Source: Fictibacillus enclensis (lineage in GTDB: Bacteria > Bacillota > Bacilli > Bacillales > Fictibacillaceae). Taken from it: DNA of 64,000 bases. The translations under genes and the position numbers were made by a program. Below, one piece after another: positions 18,976-27,034 of the stretch. Location of the stretch: contig NZ_KQ758622.1 of the NCBI RefSeq assembly GCF_001457035.1, forward strand, positions 55,597 through 119,596, given 5' to 3'. The notes beneath the pieces were generated by a model. That model was not told the origin of the DNA and searched no databases. It saw only the letters and a program-made list of their open reading frames with translations. Numbering within the stretch: position 1 is the first letter of the stretch; every line of letters begins with the position of its first letter.

Positions 18976-20157
18976 TTAATCTTCCACTTTTTCAGCAAAA
19001 GCCTCTGGAATCATTGTAAAGCCTTCGACGACGGTATCCTCTTCTACTTCAATCATGAGATAACGTTTGCCGCTGAGCTCGACTTGTTTGACGTACCTTA
19101 GATCCTGCGGGCTAATTGAAATGTTGGCGACTTTTGTATTAATTTTAATGGATTTTGAATTATACTTCGGAACAACGTTGCTTGCTTTAATTTCATAGTT
19201 TTGATCATCAATTATGTTTTTAAAGGCTGATTCTACTTTTTCCGAGCTAACGTCTTCCAGGCCGCTCATTGTGAGAACCCGCTCCACATCCTTCGTGTCC
19301 AATTTTGGCTGTTCTTCTTCTTCATTTTCTTCAATCATCCGGTGAATTTCCTCGTACACATTGGAGAGGGTGGAGGTATTCAATTGATCACTGGTTACAT
19401 GTTTGATGATTTCTTCAAAAACGGCTTTGTCATCCTTTGCCGTCATCGTTTCTTCCCCGTTTAATACGTCCTCTATGAAAGAATAATCTGGTTCATGTAC
19501 TTTCCCTGACGAATACAGAATATGGTTCACATCTGCTGCATTGTCGGTAAAGCAAGGGAATAGGAATCCACCCATTGGTGCGTTGAGATTGATAACGGGA
19601 TCCAGCACGAAGTTGTACTTGAACTCTTTTTCTACATAGTCAAAAAGCAGTTCTTTTTTTGGTTCCTGAGTGTTATTGATACTGCAAAGAATAAAGGGAT
19701 GGGAGTAAACTGTATCGTTTGCACTCTCCTCCGCATCAGCCCCACGGCGTTTGCTTGGCTTGAAGTATTCTCCGCGAATAAACGTAATAACAATATCTTT
19801 CTCATATTGCCGGTTTAACAGCATTTTGCCTACGATTTGCAGCATGCGCTCTTTCCAGTCTTCCACCTCACTGCTGAGCAAGCCTTGATGCAAGATGAGC
19901 TGACTGCCGTTTTCGGCATTCCGCTGAAATTTTAGTTCAAAGAGCTTCTCATCAAGGTTGCCGCCGAGTAATTTCTTGAAGTTAATTAAAAACAGCTCTT
20001 GCTGGTCCGGATCCAGCATTTCAAACGGCTGATTCTGATGATGATAAATTTCACTTGTTTCCTTCATAATATAAACATTAAAAATGTTGGAGATCTTGAG
20101 AGAATGATTATCTTTTTTAAATTGTTTCCGAATCTGAGCAATATCTTTTTTGTTCAT
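18976..20157 (-). CDS. DUF4317 family protein
   Basis: This 393-residue soluble protein starts MNKKDIAQIRKQFKKDN and includes SNIFNVYIMKETSEIYHHQ and FEMLDPDQQELFLINFKKLLGG, which fit the DUF4317 family of Firmicutes. The C-terminal half is acidic (ENEEEEQPKLDTKD) and ends in a small alpha/beta segment. There is no signal peptide or membrane segment. The function of the family is not known to me. It is a single-gene unit. A GGAG site lies 12 bases before the ATG, slightly far. Confidence 0.75.
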   Translation of the reverse strand: MNKKDIAQIRKQFKKDNHSLKISNIFNVYIMKETSEIYHHQNQPFEMLDPDQQELFLINFKKLLGGNLDEKLFELKFQRNAENGSQLILHQGLLSSEVEDWKERMLQIVGKMLLNRQYEKDIVITFIRGEYFKPSKRRGADAEESANDTVYSHPFILCSINNTQEPKKELLFDYVEKEFKYNFVLDPVINLNAPMGGFLFPCFTDNAADVNHILYSSGKVHEPDYSFIEDVLNGEETMTAKDDKAVFEEIIKHVTSDQLNTSTLSNVYEEIHRMIEENEEEEQPKLDTKDVERVLTMSGLEDVSSEKVESAFKNIIDDQNYEIKASNVVPKYNSKSIKINTKVANISISPQDLRYVKQVELSGKRYLMIEVEEDTVVEGFTMIPEAFAEKVED

Positions 20158-20369
20158 AAATAAAAAACACTCCTAAGCTGCCCTGATTTTCAATTGGAAG
20201 GCAGACAGGGCTGTCCACCTTGCGTTCGAATCAGCATTAATTTTAACATAAATTGCTACAGACGAAGGAAAGTGTGGAGGGGATTTTCTCCCGATGGTGA
20301 CTGAAGTTTCTTTTGTGATACGATAGGATGAATAACTATTACTACTATAATAAGTGCGGTGATGAAAGA

Positions 20370-20759
20370 ATGGAAGATAACAATAGGGACTACTCGACCA
20401 ATGCCGGTTGTCCTGTAACCAATACATTGGAAATCATCGGAGGACGATGGAAAGGGGTTATTCTCTATTATTTAACCTCAGGACCGAAACGCTTTAACGA
20501 ACTGCGCCGGCTGGTTCCCAAGATTACAACGCGGATGCTCACGCTTCAGCTTCGTGAACTGGAGAAGCATGGCGTCGTCCATCGGGAATTTTATGAACAG
20601 ATTCCGCCAAAAGTGGAGTATTCACTGACGGAGTTCGGATTAACCTTAAATCCAATTATCTTTGCTTTACGTGATTGGGGAGAGCGTTATAAGGATGAAG
20701 TCAGAAGTGTTTCTAAAAAGAACAAGCACCAGACTGCTGAAGAAAGTACAAATAAATAA
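20370..20759 (+). CDS. HxlR family transcriptional regulator
   Basis: This winged-helix protein of about 129 residues belongs to the HxlR/MarR-like group. The motifs CPVTNTLEIIGGRWKGVILY, LTSGPKRFNELRR, ITTRMLTLQLRELEKHGVV and PPKVEYSLTEFG are typical. One Cys stands just before the first helix, the position used for redox sensing in several HxlR proteins, which suggests but does not prove thiol sensing. The frame is open to ATG 20328, but TATAAT (20346-20351) lies in that stretch and ATG 20370 follows GGTGA by 7 bases. The next gene is a nitroreductase, a common HxlR target. Confidence 0.85.
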   Translation: MEDNNRDYSTNAGCPVTNTLEIIGGRWKGVILYYLTSGPKRFNELRRLVPKITTRMLTLQLRELEKHGVVHREFYEQIPPKVEYSLTEFGLTLNPIIFALRDWGERYKDEVRSVSKKNKHQTAEESTNK

Positions 20760-20774
20760 ACGCAAGCATGAATT

Positions 20775-20800
20775 CCCTGCCAACCGTGCGGGGATTTTTT
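20775..20800 (+). terminator. Terminator after the HxlR gene
   Basis: CCCTGC (20775-20780) pairs with GCGGGG (20788-20793) with one wobble, followed by ATTTTTT. It suggests that the nitroreductase gene has its own promoter in 20801-20924. Confidence 0.6.
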
Positions 20801-20924
20801 GGTGGAGAACTAGGTATAAAAAAGGGTTCTATATCACAAAAATGTGCGTACTTGTTTGGAGTGTATTTATGAATTAATATTGTCACTTATAGAGGGAATT
20901 ATTGAATGGAAAGGGTGGATCGAT

Positions 20925-21599
20925 ATGATCGCTGTACAGGAAAAAAAGAAAGAAATCATAGAGGCATTTCAATTCCGACATGCTACCAAAGCGTTTGATC
21001 CAACGAAGAAAATTTCAGAGGAAGATTTTCAATTTATTTTAGAAACAGGCAGACTATCTCCAAGTTCAGTAGGTTATGAGCCGTGGAAGTTCCTGGTGGT
21101 TCAAAATCAAGAGCTCCGTGAGAAAATCAGAGCAGTCAGTTTTGGAGCGCAAGGACAGCTGCCAACTGCAAGTCACTTCGTCATTCTTCTAGCACGAAAA
21201 AACGCACGGTATGATTCAGCGTATGTCCAGCAACTGCTTAGAGATGTGAAGGAAATACCAGAAGAGACCCTTGCACAAATGAATGAGGCATATAGAAGTT
21301 TTCAGGAAAATGATTTAAATTTGTTTGAAAGTGAGCGGGCGCTATTTGACTGGGCGAGTAAACAAACCTACATTGCCCTTGGAAATATGATGACATCTGC
21401 TGCTCAAATTGGCATCGATTCTTGTCCGATAGAAGGGTTTAATCTAGAAAATGTGACCAAAATTCTTGAGAACGAAGGCTTGCTGGAAGATGGTGCATTT
21501 GGTGTATCAGTCATGGCGGCATTTGGCTACCGTGCCCAAGAACCTAATCGTGCTAAGATCAGGCAGAGTGCCGAGTCGGTTACTAAATGGATCTATTAA
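20925..21599 (+). CDS. NAD(P)H nitroreductase, HypO/YfkO-like
   Basis: This 224-residue FMN-dependent oxidoreductase of the nitroreductase family opens with [36 protein letters not shown] carries the FMN-binding Ser-Pro-Ser segment, and [32 protein letters not shown] follows the pattern of B. subtilis YfkO (HypO). It probably reduces quinones, nitro compounds or oxidised thiols. The frame extends to TTG 20844, but ATG 20925 follows AAGGGTGG with proper spacing and gives the family N-terminus. Its HxlR neighbour is the likely regulator. Confidence 0.85.
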   Translation: MIAVQEKKKEIIEAFQFRHATKAFDPTKKISEEDFQFILETGRLSPSSVGYEPWKFLVVQNQELREKIRAVSFGAQGQLPTASHFVILLARKNARYDSAYVQQLLRDVKEIPEETLAQMNEAYRSFQENDLNLFESERALFDWASKQTYIALGNMMTSAAQIGIDSCPIEGFNLENVTKILENEGLLEDGAFGVSVMAAFGYRAQEPNRAKIRQSAESVTKWIY

Positions 21600-21613
21600 T
21601 CCAATATCTTTTG

Positions 21614-21643
21614 AAAGCCTATCACGAAGATAGGCTTTTTCTT
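21614..21643 (+). terminator. Terminator after the nitroreductase gene
   Basis: AAAGCCTATC (21614-21623) pairs with GATAGGCTTT (21629-21638), followed by TTCTTTT. Confidence 0.85.
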
Positions 21644-21660
21644 TTACTTAGTTATATTTG

Positions 21661-21675
21661 TATCGCCAGGCGATA
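21661..21675. promoter_or_regulatory. TATCGCC palindrome, site 1
   Basis: TATCGCCAGGCGATA is a perfect inverted repeat around one base. It overlaps a TATAAT-like box at 21674-21679. A near-identical copy lies at 21764-21778, both upstream of the MerR-type gene. Confidence 0.6.
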
Positions 21676-21763
21676 TAATTACTCGTCAAAAAAACATTTT
21701 ATTTAACGAAATGATATAATTGAATAGGTAGATGTCTTTTTAAAAAAGTGCTTCAGTTTTGCG

Positions 21764-21790
21764 TATCGCTGGGCGATATATCAGGCGATA
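21764..21790. promoter_or_regulatory. TATCGC palindrome, site 2 plus partial site
   Basis: TATCGCTGGGCGATA (21764-21778) is the same palindrome with a changed centre. TATCAGGCGATA (21779-21790) directly abuts it and looks like a third, shortened site. They lie 50-76 bases before the start of the DNA-binding protein gene, which suggests autoregulation. Confidence 0.6.
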
Positions 21791-21839
21791 AGCAAACTTA
21801 CATAATAACCGACATTTCAAATAGAAAAGGAGGCCCGAT

Positions 21840-22547
21840 ATGCGACGCGATATACAACCGAATGAACGTGCTTTCTCCTCCAAGGAAGTCGCGGAAACAG
21901 TGGGGATAGCGACTCCCACTGTGCGTAAGTATGGACAAGTCCTGGAGAGGAACGGATACGAGTTTCTAAAGGACGGCGAACGCCGAATCTTTGTTCAATC
22001 TGATATCGAAGCGCTTGTAGCGCTGCGCGATACGCCCAACTCTCTGGACGATACAGCCAAAGAGCTTGTGGAGTTGCAGAAAGAAAGATTAAAAGAATCC
22101 AATCAAACTGAACTTGCAATAAGTGATACATATGAAACATTACCCCACGATCCCAATCAACTAAAAGAAGCCTTAATGATTGTATTCAAGGAACTCGCAG
22201 CCACCCGTGAAATGAATGTTCAACTGACCAACGATATGTCCCAGCTCAAAACAACCATTTCCCGACTCCAGCAGGACCACCATATTATCAGTTCCACTAT
22301 TGGAAATGCAGCACAAAAAACGAACGCTAAAATCCAAAAATTAACCGAACAGCAAACGAATCATTATGAATCATTGCTGCAGCAGGAAAAACAAAAAACT
22401 GAACAATTAAAACAAGAGATACAATCAATGAGGGACGAACAAAAAAGAGAATGGAATTCCCAAACCGATTTTAATCAACGGTTGGAAGAAGCGCTGCAAC
22501 AGCGTAAAGGAAAATGGGGGAAGCTTTTTTCTCTATTCGGAAAGTAA
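21840..22547 (+). CDS. MerR-type HTH protein with coiled coil (DUF3967/RacA-like)
   Basis: This 235-residue protein has an N-terminal MerR-like winged helix (FSSKEVAETVGIATPTVRKYGQ, then YEFLKDGERRIFVQSDIEAL), a central segment, and a long Gln/Glu/Lys-rich coiled coil from about residue 130 to 220. It ends in a short basic aromatic tail, GKWGKLFSLFGK, which could be an amphipathic membrane anchor. The layout recalls RacA and the DUF3967 proteins of Bacillus plasmids and chromosomes. AAAAGGAGG lies 6 bases before the ATG. Upstream palindromes suggest it controls itself. A role in DNA organisation or segregation is possible. The function is not known. Confidence 0.7.
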   Translation: MRRDIQPNERAFSSKEVAETVGIATPTVRKYGQVLERNGYEFLKDGERRIFVQSDIEALVALRDTPNSLDDTAKELVELQKERLKESNQTELAISDTYETLPHDPNQLKEALMIVFKELAATREMNVQLTNDMSQLKTTISRLQQDHHIISSTIGNAAQKTNAKIQKLTEQQTNHYESLLQQEKQKTEQLKQEIQSMRDEQKREWNSQTDFNQRLEEALQQRKGKWGKLFSLFGK

Positions 22548-22568
22548 GGGTTCTAGGCATATTACCTA

Positions 22569-22615
22569 TTTCCCGAGAAATATCTACAAATTGTGAGTAA
22601 ATGTCGGCACATATT
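22569..22615 (+). repeat. 21-bp periodic intergenic repeat, locus 1
   Basis: TTTCCCGAGAAATATCTACA (22569-22588) is followed by GTGAGTAAATGTCGGCAC (22593-22610). The two units align (GAGAAATATCTACA with GAGTAAATGTCGGCA) at a 20-21 base step. The first 20-mer recurs exactly at 37268-37287, and GTGAGTAA recurs at 45872-45985. Confidence 0.55.
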
Positions 22616-22646
22616 GACTCCTTTCGAGGAGAACAGAGAAATTTAT

Positions 22647-22670
22647 GCTTCTCATTAAGAGAAGCTTTTT
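22647..22670 (+). terminator. Terminator after the MerR-type gene
   Basis: GCTTCTC (22647-22653) pairs with GAGAAGC (22659-22665) around ATTAA, followed by five T. Confidence 0.85.
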
Positions 22671-22762
22671 CACTTCTAGGAAATAATAGTTGATATTTGT
22701 AATTTTTAACAGTACGATTATATTATCCTTAAATCTTAACGTTTATGGGAGAGTAGAAGAAA

Positions 22763-22912
22763 TTGACTAAAGAAGACTTGAAAAAAGAAATAAAAACCGT
22801 ACGTCAATCGCTATACTTGATTGCTAAAAAAAGTGAAGTTTATTCAAGCAATGAGTTAGTTGAAAAAAGCCAGGAATTAGATAAATTGATTTTTATGTAT
22901 CAAACGCTTTAA
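22763..22912 (+). CDS. Spo0E-like aspartyl-phosphate phosphatase
   Basis: This 49-residue protein (MTKEDLKKEIKTVRQSLYLI...) contains SQELDKLIFMY, the signature of the Spo0E family (SxELD with following hydrophobics), preceded by a helix of the right length. Family members dephosphorylate Spo0A~P and so delay sporulation. The TTG start at 22763 lies 8 bases after GGGAGAG. The size is typical (50-85 residues). The gene has its own short unit behind a terminator. Identity rests on the motif and helix pattern. Confidence 0.85.
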   Translation: MTKEDLKKEIKTVRQSLYLIAKKSEVYSSNELVEKSQELDKLIFMYQTL

Positions 22913-22968
22913 TGATGTCTGCCTCCTCAGGGGTGGCTTATTTTTTTTGAGAAGGCATAATAAGATGC

Positions 22969-23271
22969 CTAGTTGACAGGGGATAAGTAAAAACATTTAT
23001 TCACAGGATCTACCAATAACTGATGCGGTTTTTGTTCCAGATGTTCATCTATAGATTTAGGAATGGTTAATTCACCTTTTTTATACACCTTTGCAGGCTT
23101 AGTAAACTCTGTTTCCAAGACTGAATCAGGACTAATAATAATTTCGTTCTCATTTAATCCAATTAACACATGATCTTCTACATCGATATTAAATTCCTCT
23201 CGCCACGCGATTGGTAATAATATAACTCGTCGTTTATTAGGAATGTAATATTTTTCTGTCTCAATGATCAA
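22969..23271 (-). CDS. AbrB/SpoVT-like two-domain small protein
   Basis: This 100-residue protein appears to hold two short swapped-hairpin-like units: YIPNKRRVILLPIAWREEFNI with VEDHVLIGLNENEIIISP, then VYKKGELTIPKSIDE with HQLLVDPVNKCFYLSP. This pattern (a basic strand, a PxxxRxxF-like turn, then a hydrophobic strand) recalls AbrB-family transition-state regulators, though the match is weak in the second unit. The start is TTG 23271 with GGAGGGG 7 bases upstream. It lies between a Spo0E-like and a SinI-like gene. The function is inferred only. Confidence 0.5.
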   Translation of the reverse strand: MIIETEKYYIPNKRRVILLPIAWREEFNIDVEDHVLIGLNENEIIISPDSVLETEFTKPAKVYKKGELTIPKSIDEHLEQKPHQLLVDPVNKCFYLSPVN

Positions 23272-23607
23272 TGCAGGTCCCCTCCAAGATGTTCGTGTAT
23301 ATGAAATACTACCTTTTATGTATTCATATAAAACTGATAAAAAGGATACAATTTACATAAATATTTTATATACCTAAAGAACCAAACTTTGTCTATTTTA
23401 CAGAATTATATCTTTTTTTTCAATTGACTATTTCGCGTATATGAGTTTTAAGTAGGAAAATGGCCGCTTGTTTGATTTTATTAGATCAATTAGAAAGAGC
23501 ATAAATAGCTAAAAACACAACATTTATCATATAAAAACATTAAGTTTAGAAGTCGATAAGTAAAGGGTAACATTCCGTATATTTGTAATCGGGTTAGGGG
23601 TGGAGTT
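23272..23607. other. AT-rich intergenic region
   Basis: This 336-base gap between the divergent AbrB-like and SinI-like genes is very AT-rich. A possible plus-strand -35 (TTGACT near 23425) has no convincing -10. No RNA gene or repeat is seen, and no protein-coding frame that I would support. Confidence 0.4.
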
Positions 23608-23778
23608 ATGGACAACAAGATTATTGATTTATCAAGAGCCATGATGGAAAGGGATTTATCTGATCTTGAATGGCAGCAGCTTGTAGTGGAAGCTATGGGA
23701 TCAGAAGTAACCAAAGAACAATTTAGTCAGTTTTTGGATAGGAAAAGAGCTTTAAAAAGAAAACCTTTGGGGAAGTGA
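23608..23778 (+). CDS. SinI-like anti-repressor
   Basis: This 56-residue protein contains LEWQQLVVEAMGSEVTKEQ followed by FSQFLDRKRALKR. It aligns with the SinI dimerisation helices (EWVELMVEAKEANISPEEIRKYL in B. subtilis): a Trp near the first helix start, a hydrophobic repeat, a short turn, and a second amphipathic helix. SinI proteins bind and block SinR, the biofilm repressor. No SinR gene is nearby. Its N-terminus (MDNKIIDLSRAMMERDLSD) is longer than in SinI. ATG 23608 lies behind AGGGGTGGAG. Confidence 0.7.
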   Translation: MDNKIIDLSRAMMERDLSDLEWQQLVVEAMGSEVTKEQFSQFLDRKRALKRKPLGK

Positions 23779-23815
23779 ACGTGAAGAAATAAGAAAATTG
23801 AAAAGCAATGTAAAG

Positions 23816-23838
23816 AAGACCCAAAAAGGGTCTTTTTT
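23816..23838 (+). terminator. Terminator after the SinI-like gene
   Basis: AAGACCC (23816-23822) pairs with GGGTCTT (23828-23834), followed by TTTTT. Confidence 0.85.
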
Positions 23839-23865
23839 TGTAAAATCAAATCAAGCGACGGTTAC

Positions 23866-24210
23866 TTATAGATTTTTTTTGTTGTCCTTTGCTTCTGCTA
23901 CTCGCTTAACCCAATGGAGTTTGTTATCCCAATTTGCGGCTAGATTTGCCATCCACTCTGCCGTATCGGATAGTTGACTGGGGCATACGCTATAACGCAT
24001 TTCCCTACCAATGCGGTCACCGGCTACAAGTCCGGCTTTATTAAGAACGTTCAAGTGTTTGACTACCGCTTGTCGGGAGACGGTTACTATAGACGACAAT
24101 ATTGTGGCGGTGGCCTGGCCCCTTTCCGCAATGAGGTTAAGCAGTTCCCTGCGGGTTGGATCTGCCATGGCATTCAACACAATTTCGAAATGCTCATCTG
24201 TGGACAGCAT
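23866..24210 (-). CDS. ArsR family transcriptional regulator
   Basis: This 114-residue winged-helix protein starts MLSTDEHFEIVLNAMADPTRRELLNLI. IVTVSRQAVVKHLNVLNKAGLV forms the recognition helix, and a wing (GREMRYSVCPSQL) follows. There is no CxC metal-site motif, so it fits the non-metal ArsR group that accompanies SRPBCC proteins. It begins one base after the stop of the SRPBCC gene upstream, so the two are coupled. Two matching palindromes before the SRPBCC gene are likely its operators. Confidence 0.88.
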   Translation of the reverse strand: MLSTDEHFEIVLNAMADPTRRELLNLIAERGQATATILSSIVTVSRQAVVKHLNVLNKAGLVAGDRIGREMRYSVCPSQLSDTAEWMANLAANWDNKLHWVKRVAEAKDNKKNL

Positions 24211-24211
24211 C

Positions 24212-24643
24212 TTATTGCTCCGCACGCTTTCGCAAAACTTCCAGCTGATATACCCATCCTTCAACATTTCCATCAAAGAATTTACGCTGTTCTTCCTGAT
24301 CCACGTTAAGGCTAGAAAAGCCACTTTCAATGACACTTAGCATGGTTCCGCTATCCTTTTCCGTCAACATGAACTCAACTAAGGTTGAATTTCCTTCCCG
24401 AGGTTCTTTGCCTGGAAATGAACTTGCCCATCGGCAGGCGAGATAATTTGGCGGATCTACTTGTTCTATGATTACCGGAAACTTCCCGTACTTGGTATCG
24501 GCCACCACACGTGATCCTTCTACCTGCACCTTGTCGGGACCTGGTGCGTCACCGACCCACCATGCAGGTTCGTTAACGATATCCCAGACGGTTTGAATCG
24601 ATGCGTTTATGAAAATATTTCGTTCAATTCGGTCGTTTGCCAT
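24212..24643 (-). CDS. SRPBCC (AHSA1-like) domain protein
   Basis: This 143-residue protein has the START/Bet v1-like fold used by Aha1-type and polyketide-cyclase-like proteins: IERNIFINASIQTVWDIVNEPAWW at the start, then strands with FPVIIEQVDPPNYLACRW and TLVEFMLTEKDSGTMLSVIESGF, and a long C-terminal helix GNVEGWVYQLEVLRKR. It probably binds a small hydrophobic ligand. The frame opens at 24733, but ATG 24643 follows TAGGAGGG. It is co-transcribed with the ArsR gene. Confidence 0.85.
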   Translation of the reverse strand: MANDRIERNIFINASIQTVWDIVNEPAWWVGDAPGPDKVQVEGSRVVADTKYGKFPVIIEQVDPPNYLACRWASSFPGKEPREGNSTLVEFMLTEKDSGTMLSVIESGFSSLNVDQEEQRKFFDGNVEGWVYQLEVLRKRAEQ

Positions 24644-24671
24644 TTTGAGCCCTCCTAGAGGATAATGTTTC

Positions 24672-24735
24672 GTGCAACCATAAGGTAGCACATATTTGTT
24701 TGAGGTGCAACTAATAAGTTGCACTTCAAACAAAT
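24672..24735 (-). promoter_or_regulatory. Paired operators of the ArsR/SRPBCC unit
   Basis: GTGCAACC-ATAA-GGTAGCAC (24672-24691) and GTGCAACT-AATA-AGTTGCAC (24705-24724) are two copies of a 20-bp palindrome with centres 33 bases apart. The second extends to 19-base arms over 24694-24735 with one G-T mismatch. On the minus strand a possible promoter, TTGCAC-N17-TACCTT, runs through both copies, which fits repression. Confidence 0.65.
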
Positions 24736-24750
24736 AAATAACCCCTTAAA

Positions 24751-25695
24751 TCAGTTAACTGACTCTAAGGGACTTTCGTTCTGATCTTCCTTTGTAGAGG
24801 AATGTTTACCCACTGCCAACAGGAAAATCATGCCGATAATACAAGCCGTGCCCATCCATTGGTAAAATCCAAAGGGTTCTTTTAGCCAAAAGACCGTTGT
24901 GAGAACAGCGGCCAGCGGTTCAATGCTCCCCAGCAGACTGGATTCCTTGGGAGTAAGGCTTTGCAGACTTTCAATGTAAAACCAAAAGGCAATCATCGTT
25001 CCAAAGATGATCACGAAAACCAAATTTAAAAAGGTTTCAAAAGTGAAGTAGTCTATCTCCATTTGCCAGGGCGGATGGATGAAACTTAATGCAAAGCCGC
25101 CGATAATCATGGCCCAGCCCACGATCACGAGTGAATCATATTGCTTCAGCAAGGGGACAGCATATAACGTATAAAAGGCCAGCGATACTCCGGATAAAAT
25201 ACCCCAGACGATGGCTGGTAGCGGCACGGAAAGTTGCGAGATCGAGCCATTGGTTAATAAGAAAAAGCACCCAACCAACGCCAGCGAAACGGTAACCATA
25301 TCTTTTCTTGTGAAAATTGTTTGTTTACGAAGAAGTAAAAAAATAATAATCATGACCGGTGCCAAATATTGCAGCAGAGTGGCGACCGCCGCATTTCCAT
25401 ATTGGATGGAAGCCATGTATGTATATTGAACCGCCAACATACCGAGCAGCCCAAAGACAAGCAAGGAAAGGGCAGTCTTTTTGTTTTTCCAAACGCCCAA
25501 AATTTGTGAACGGTCCTTTCCAGCATATTGAATTATTAACAGCAAAAAACCGGCTAGAAGTAATCGGTTTGTTACCAGCCAGTTTACATCAATTCCTTGT
25601 TGAAACAGTTTTTTTGCCACTGTGCCGCCGATTCCCCAAAATATCGCGCCGGTGATCACGAGGATTAATCCCGTTTTTCTTGTTGGTGCATTCAC
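24751..25695 (-). CDS. EamA/DMT family transporter
   Basis: This 314-residue membrane protein has ten hydrophobic segments arranged as two EamA repeats ([19 protein letters not shown] near the N-terminus; [22 protein letters not shown] in the second half). Members export or import metabolites and amino acids. The frame is open to 25833, but GTG 25695 follows GGTGGAG by 8 bases and gives the normal start. It diverges from an AraC-type gene 108 bases away that probably regulates it. A hairpin at 24742-24771 overlaps the stop codon and may end transcription. The substrate is unknown. Confidence 0.82.
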   Translation of the reverse strand: MNAPTRKTGLILVITGAIFWGIGGTVAKKLFQQGIDVNWLVTNRLLLAGFLLLIIQYAGKDRSQILGVWKNKKTALSLLVFGLLGMLAVQYTYMASIQYGNAAVATLLQYLAPVMIIIFLLLRKQTIFTRKDMVTVSLALVGCFFLLTNGSISQLSVPLPAIVWGILSGVSLAFYTLYAVPLLKQYDSLVIVGWAMIIGGFALSFIHPPWQMEIDYFTFETFLNLVFVIIFGTMIAFWFYIESLQSLTPKESSLLGSIEPLAAVLTTVFWLKEPFGFYQWMGTACIIGMIFLLAVGKHSSTKEDQNESPLESVN

Positions 25696-25803
25696 GATTG
25701 ATTCTCCACCTTCAACTATCATAATAGTGCTATAATAACTGGGAATTGAGCTTAATAATACCCAGATTGAACGGGAAAATATAAGGATATTGAGGTGGCA
25801 TCT

Positions 25804-26700
25804 ATGCAGATGAAAAATTTTAAGATTGACCAAAACTTAAAAGAATTAACTCCTCATCGGACAGTTGTGCTGCCCATTGCGTGCTACAAAACCACGATTA
25901 ACCAAAATATCCATGGCTATATTCCACTTCACTGGCATGATGAAATTCAGTTTGTTTTGATGGTAAAAGGGGAAGCAGCCTTTCAGGTAAATGAAGAAAA
26001 GAGGTTGGTTAAAGAAGGCGACGGATTATTTATTAATAGCGGGTGCCTGCACAAGGCGGAGGAAGTAAATCAACCAGGCAGTGTGTATATCTGTCTAAAC
26101 GTTTCTCCTCATTTTGTGTTATCACAAGAATTGTATACGACTTATGTCTATCCCTATGTACAAGCAACGAATTTACCCTGCATCTACTTGGATCACCATG
26201 AAACATGGGCGAAGAATAGTTTAGAGGCCGTCACACAGATCCACCAATTAATTCAACAAAAACCCTCGTTTTATGAAATCACGATTACAACGCAACTGAT
26301 TTCCCTCTGGCAAAACTTAATACTCAATGGATTTCACCTGGAACATGAACAAACGGAAGTGGTAAAAAGTCAGAGGATGAAAAAAATGCTCAACTGGATT
26401 CATGAACATTATGGAGAGAAGGTGAAGCTCGACAATATCGCCAAAGCGGGCCAATTGAGCCGGTCAGAATGCTGCCGTTATTTCAAAAAAATATTAAAGA
26501 AATCACCTATGAATTACGTGACAGAGTATCGTATCCAACAAAGCCTGATTCTCCTGCAGCAGCAGGAGTCGAATGTGACTGAAGTGGCCTATCAGGTTGG
26601 ATTTAACAGTACCAGCTATTTCATTGATACTTTTCGAAAGTCTATTAAAATGACACCGTTAACTTATAAAAGAAAAGCTGCAAAAACTCCAAGCTGCTAA
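25804..26700 (+). CDS. AraC family transcriptional regulator
   Basis: This 298-residue protein has an N-terminal cupin sensor ([24 protein letters not shown] near residue 40; [11 protein letters not shown]) and a C-terminal double helix-turn-helix ([54 protein letters not shown]). Start ATG 25804 lies 5 bases after GAGGTGG; GTG 25795 overlaps that site. It is divergent from the DMT transporter gene, its most likely target. The ligand is unknown. Confidence 0.86.
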   Translation: MQMKNFKIDQNLKELTPHRTVVLPIACYKTTINQNIHGYIPLHWHDEIQFVLMVKGEAAFQVNEEKRLVKEGDGLFINSGCLHKAEEVNQPGSVYICLNVSPHFVLSQELYTTYVYPYVQATNLPCIYLDHHETWAKNSLEAVTQIHQLIQQKPSFYEITITTQLISLWQNLILNGFHLEHEQTEVVKSQRMKKMLNWIHEHYGEKVKLDNIAKAGQLSRSECCRYFKKILKKSPMNYVTEYRIQQSLILLQQQESNVTEVAYQVGFNSTSYFIDTFRKSIKMTPLTYKRKAAKTPSC

Positions 26701-27034
26701 AGATCACCGGCTGTAGAAGGTAACCGGCTCCCAGGCCGATCAGCACTCCGGGAACAGCTTGGTCTATCATTAATCCATTATCTGCACCAAAATGACACAT
26801 CCGTACATAATCAGATCACTCTGTTTCATCGAAAAACTTCCAAATGTATCTCCGTATTGCTGCCAGTATATAAAATGACGTATCGTCAAATTCAAGTCCT
26901 GGGAAATGAAAATTTGAGGTCTATGGAAATCAGGCCTTTATGAGTATTTACTTCAAAATTGACAGAGATAAAATTGTAAGTAACCATTAACTGAATCAGC
27001 ATCGGTTTAATTCATCCATAAGGAGCTTGTTAAA
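26701..27034. other. Intergenic region with a possible gene remnant
   Basis: No intact gene is seen in these 334 bases. On the minus strand, two short pieces in different frames look like decayed membrane-protein coding sequence: QQYGDTFGSFSMKQSDLIMY (from about 26872) and DNGLMIDQAVPGVLIGLGAG (from about 26783). Both are interrupted by stops. The NERD gene's ribosome site (AAGGAG) is at the right end. Confidence 0.3.

Noticed and set aside
20173..20427. Minus-strand frame of 84 codons between DUF4317 and HxlR genes
   Set aside because: It overlaps the HxlR start and has a low-complexity Tyr/Ser-rich sequence without a ribosome site.
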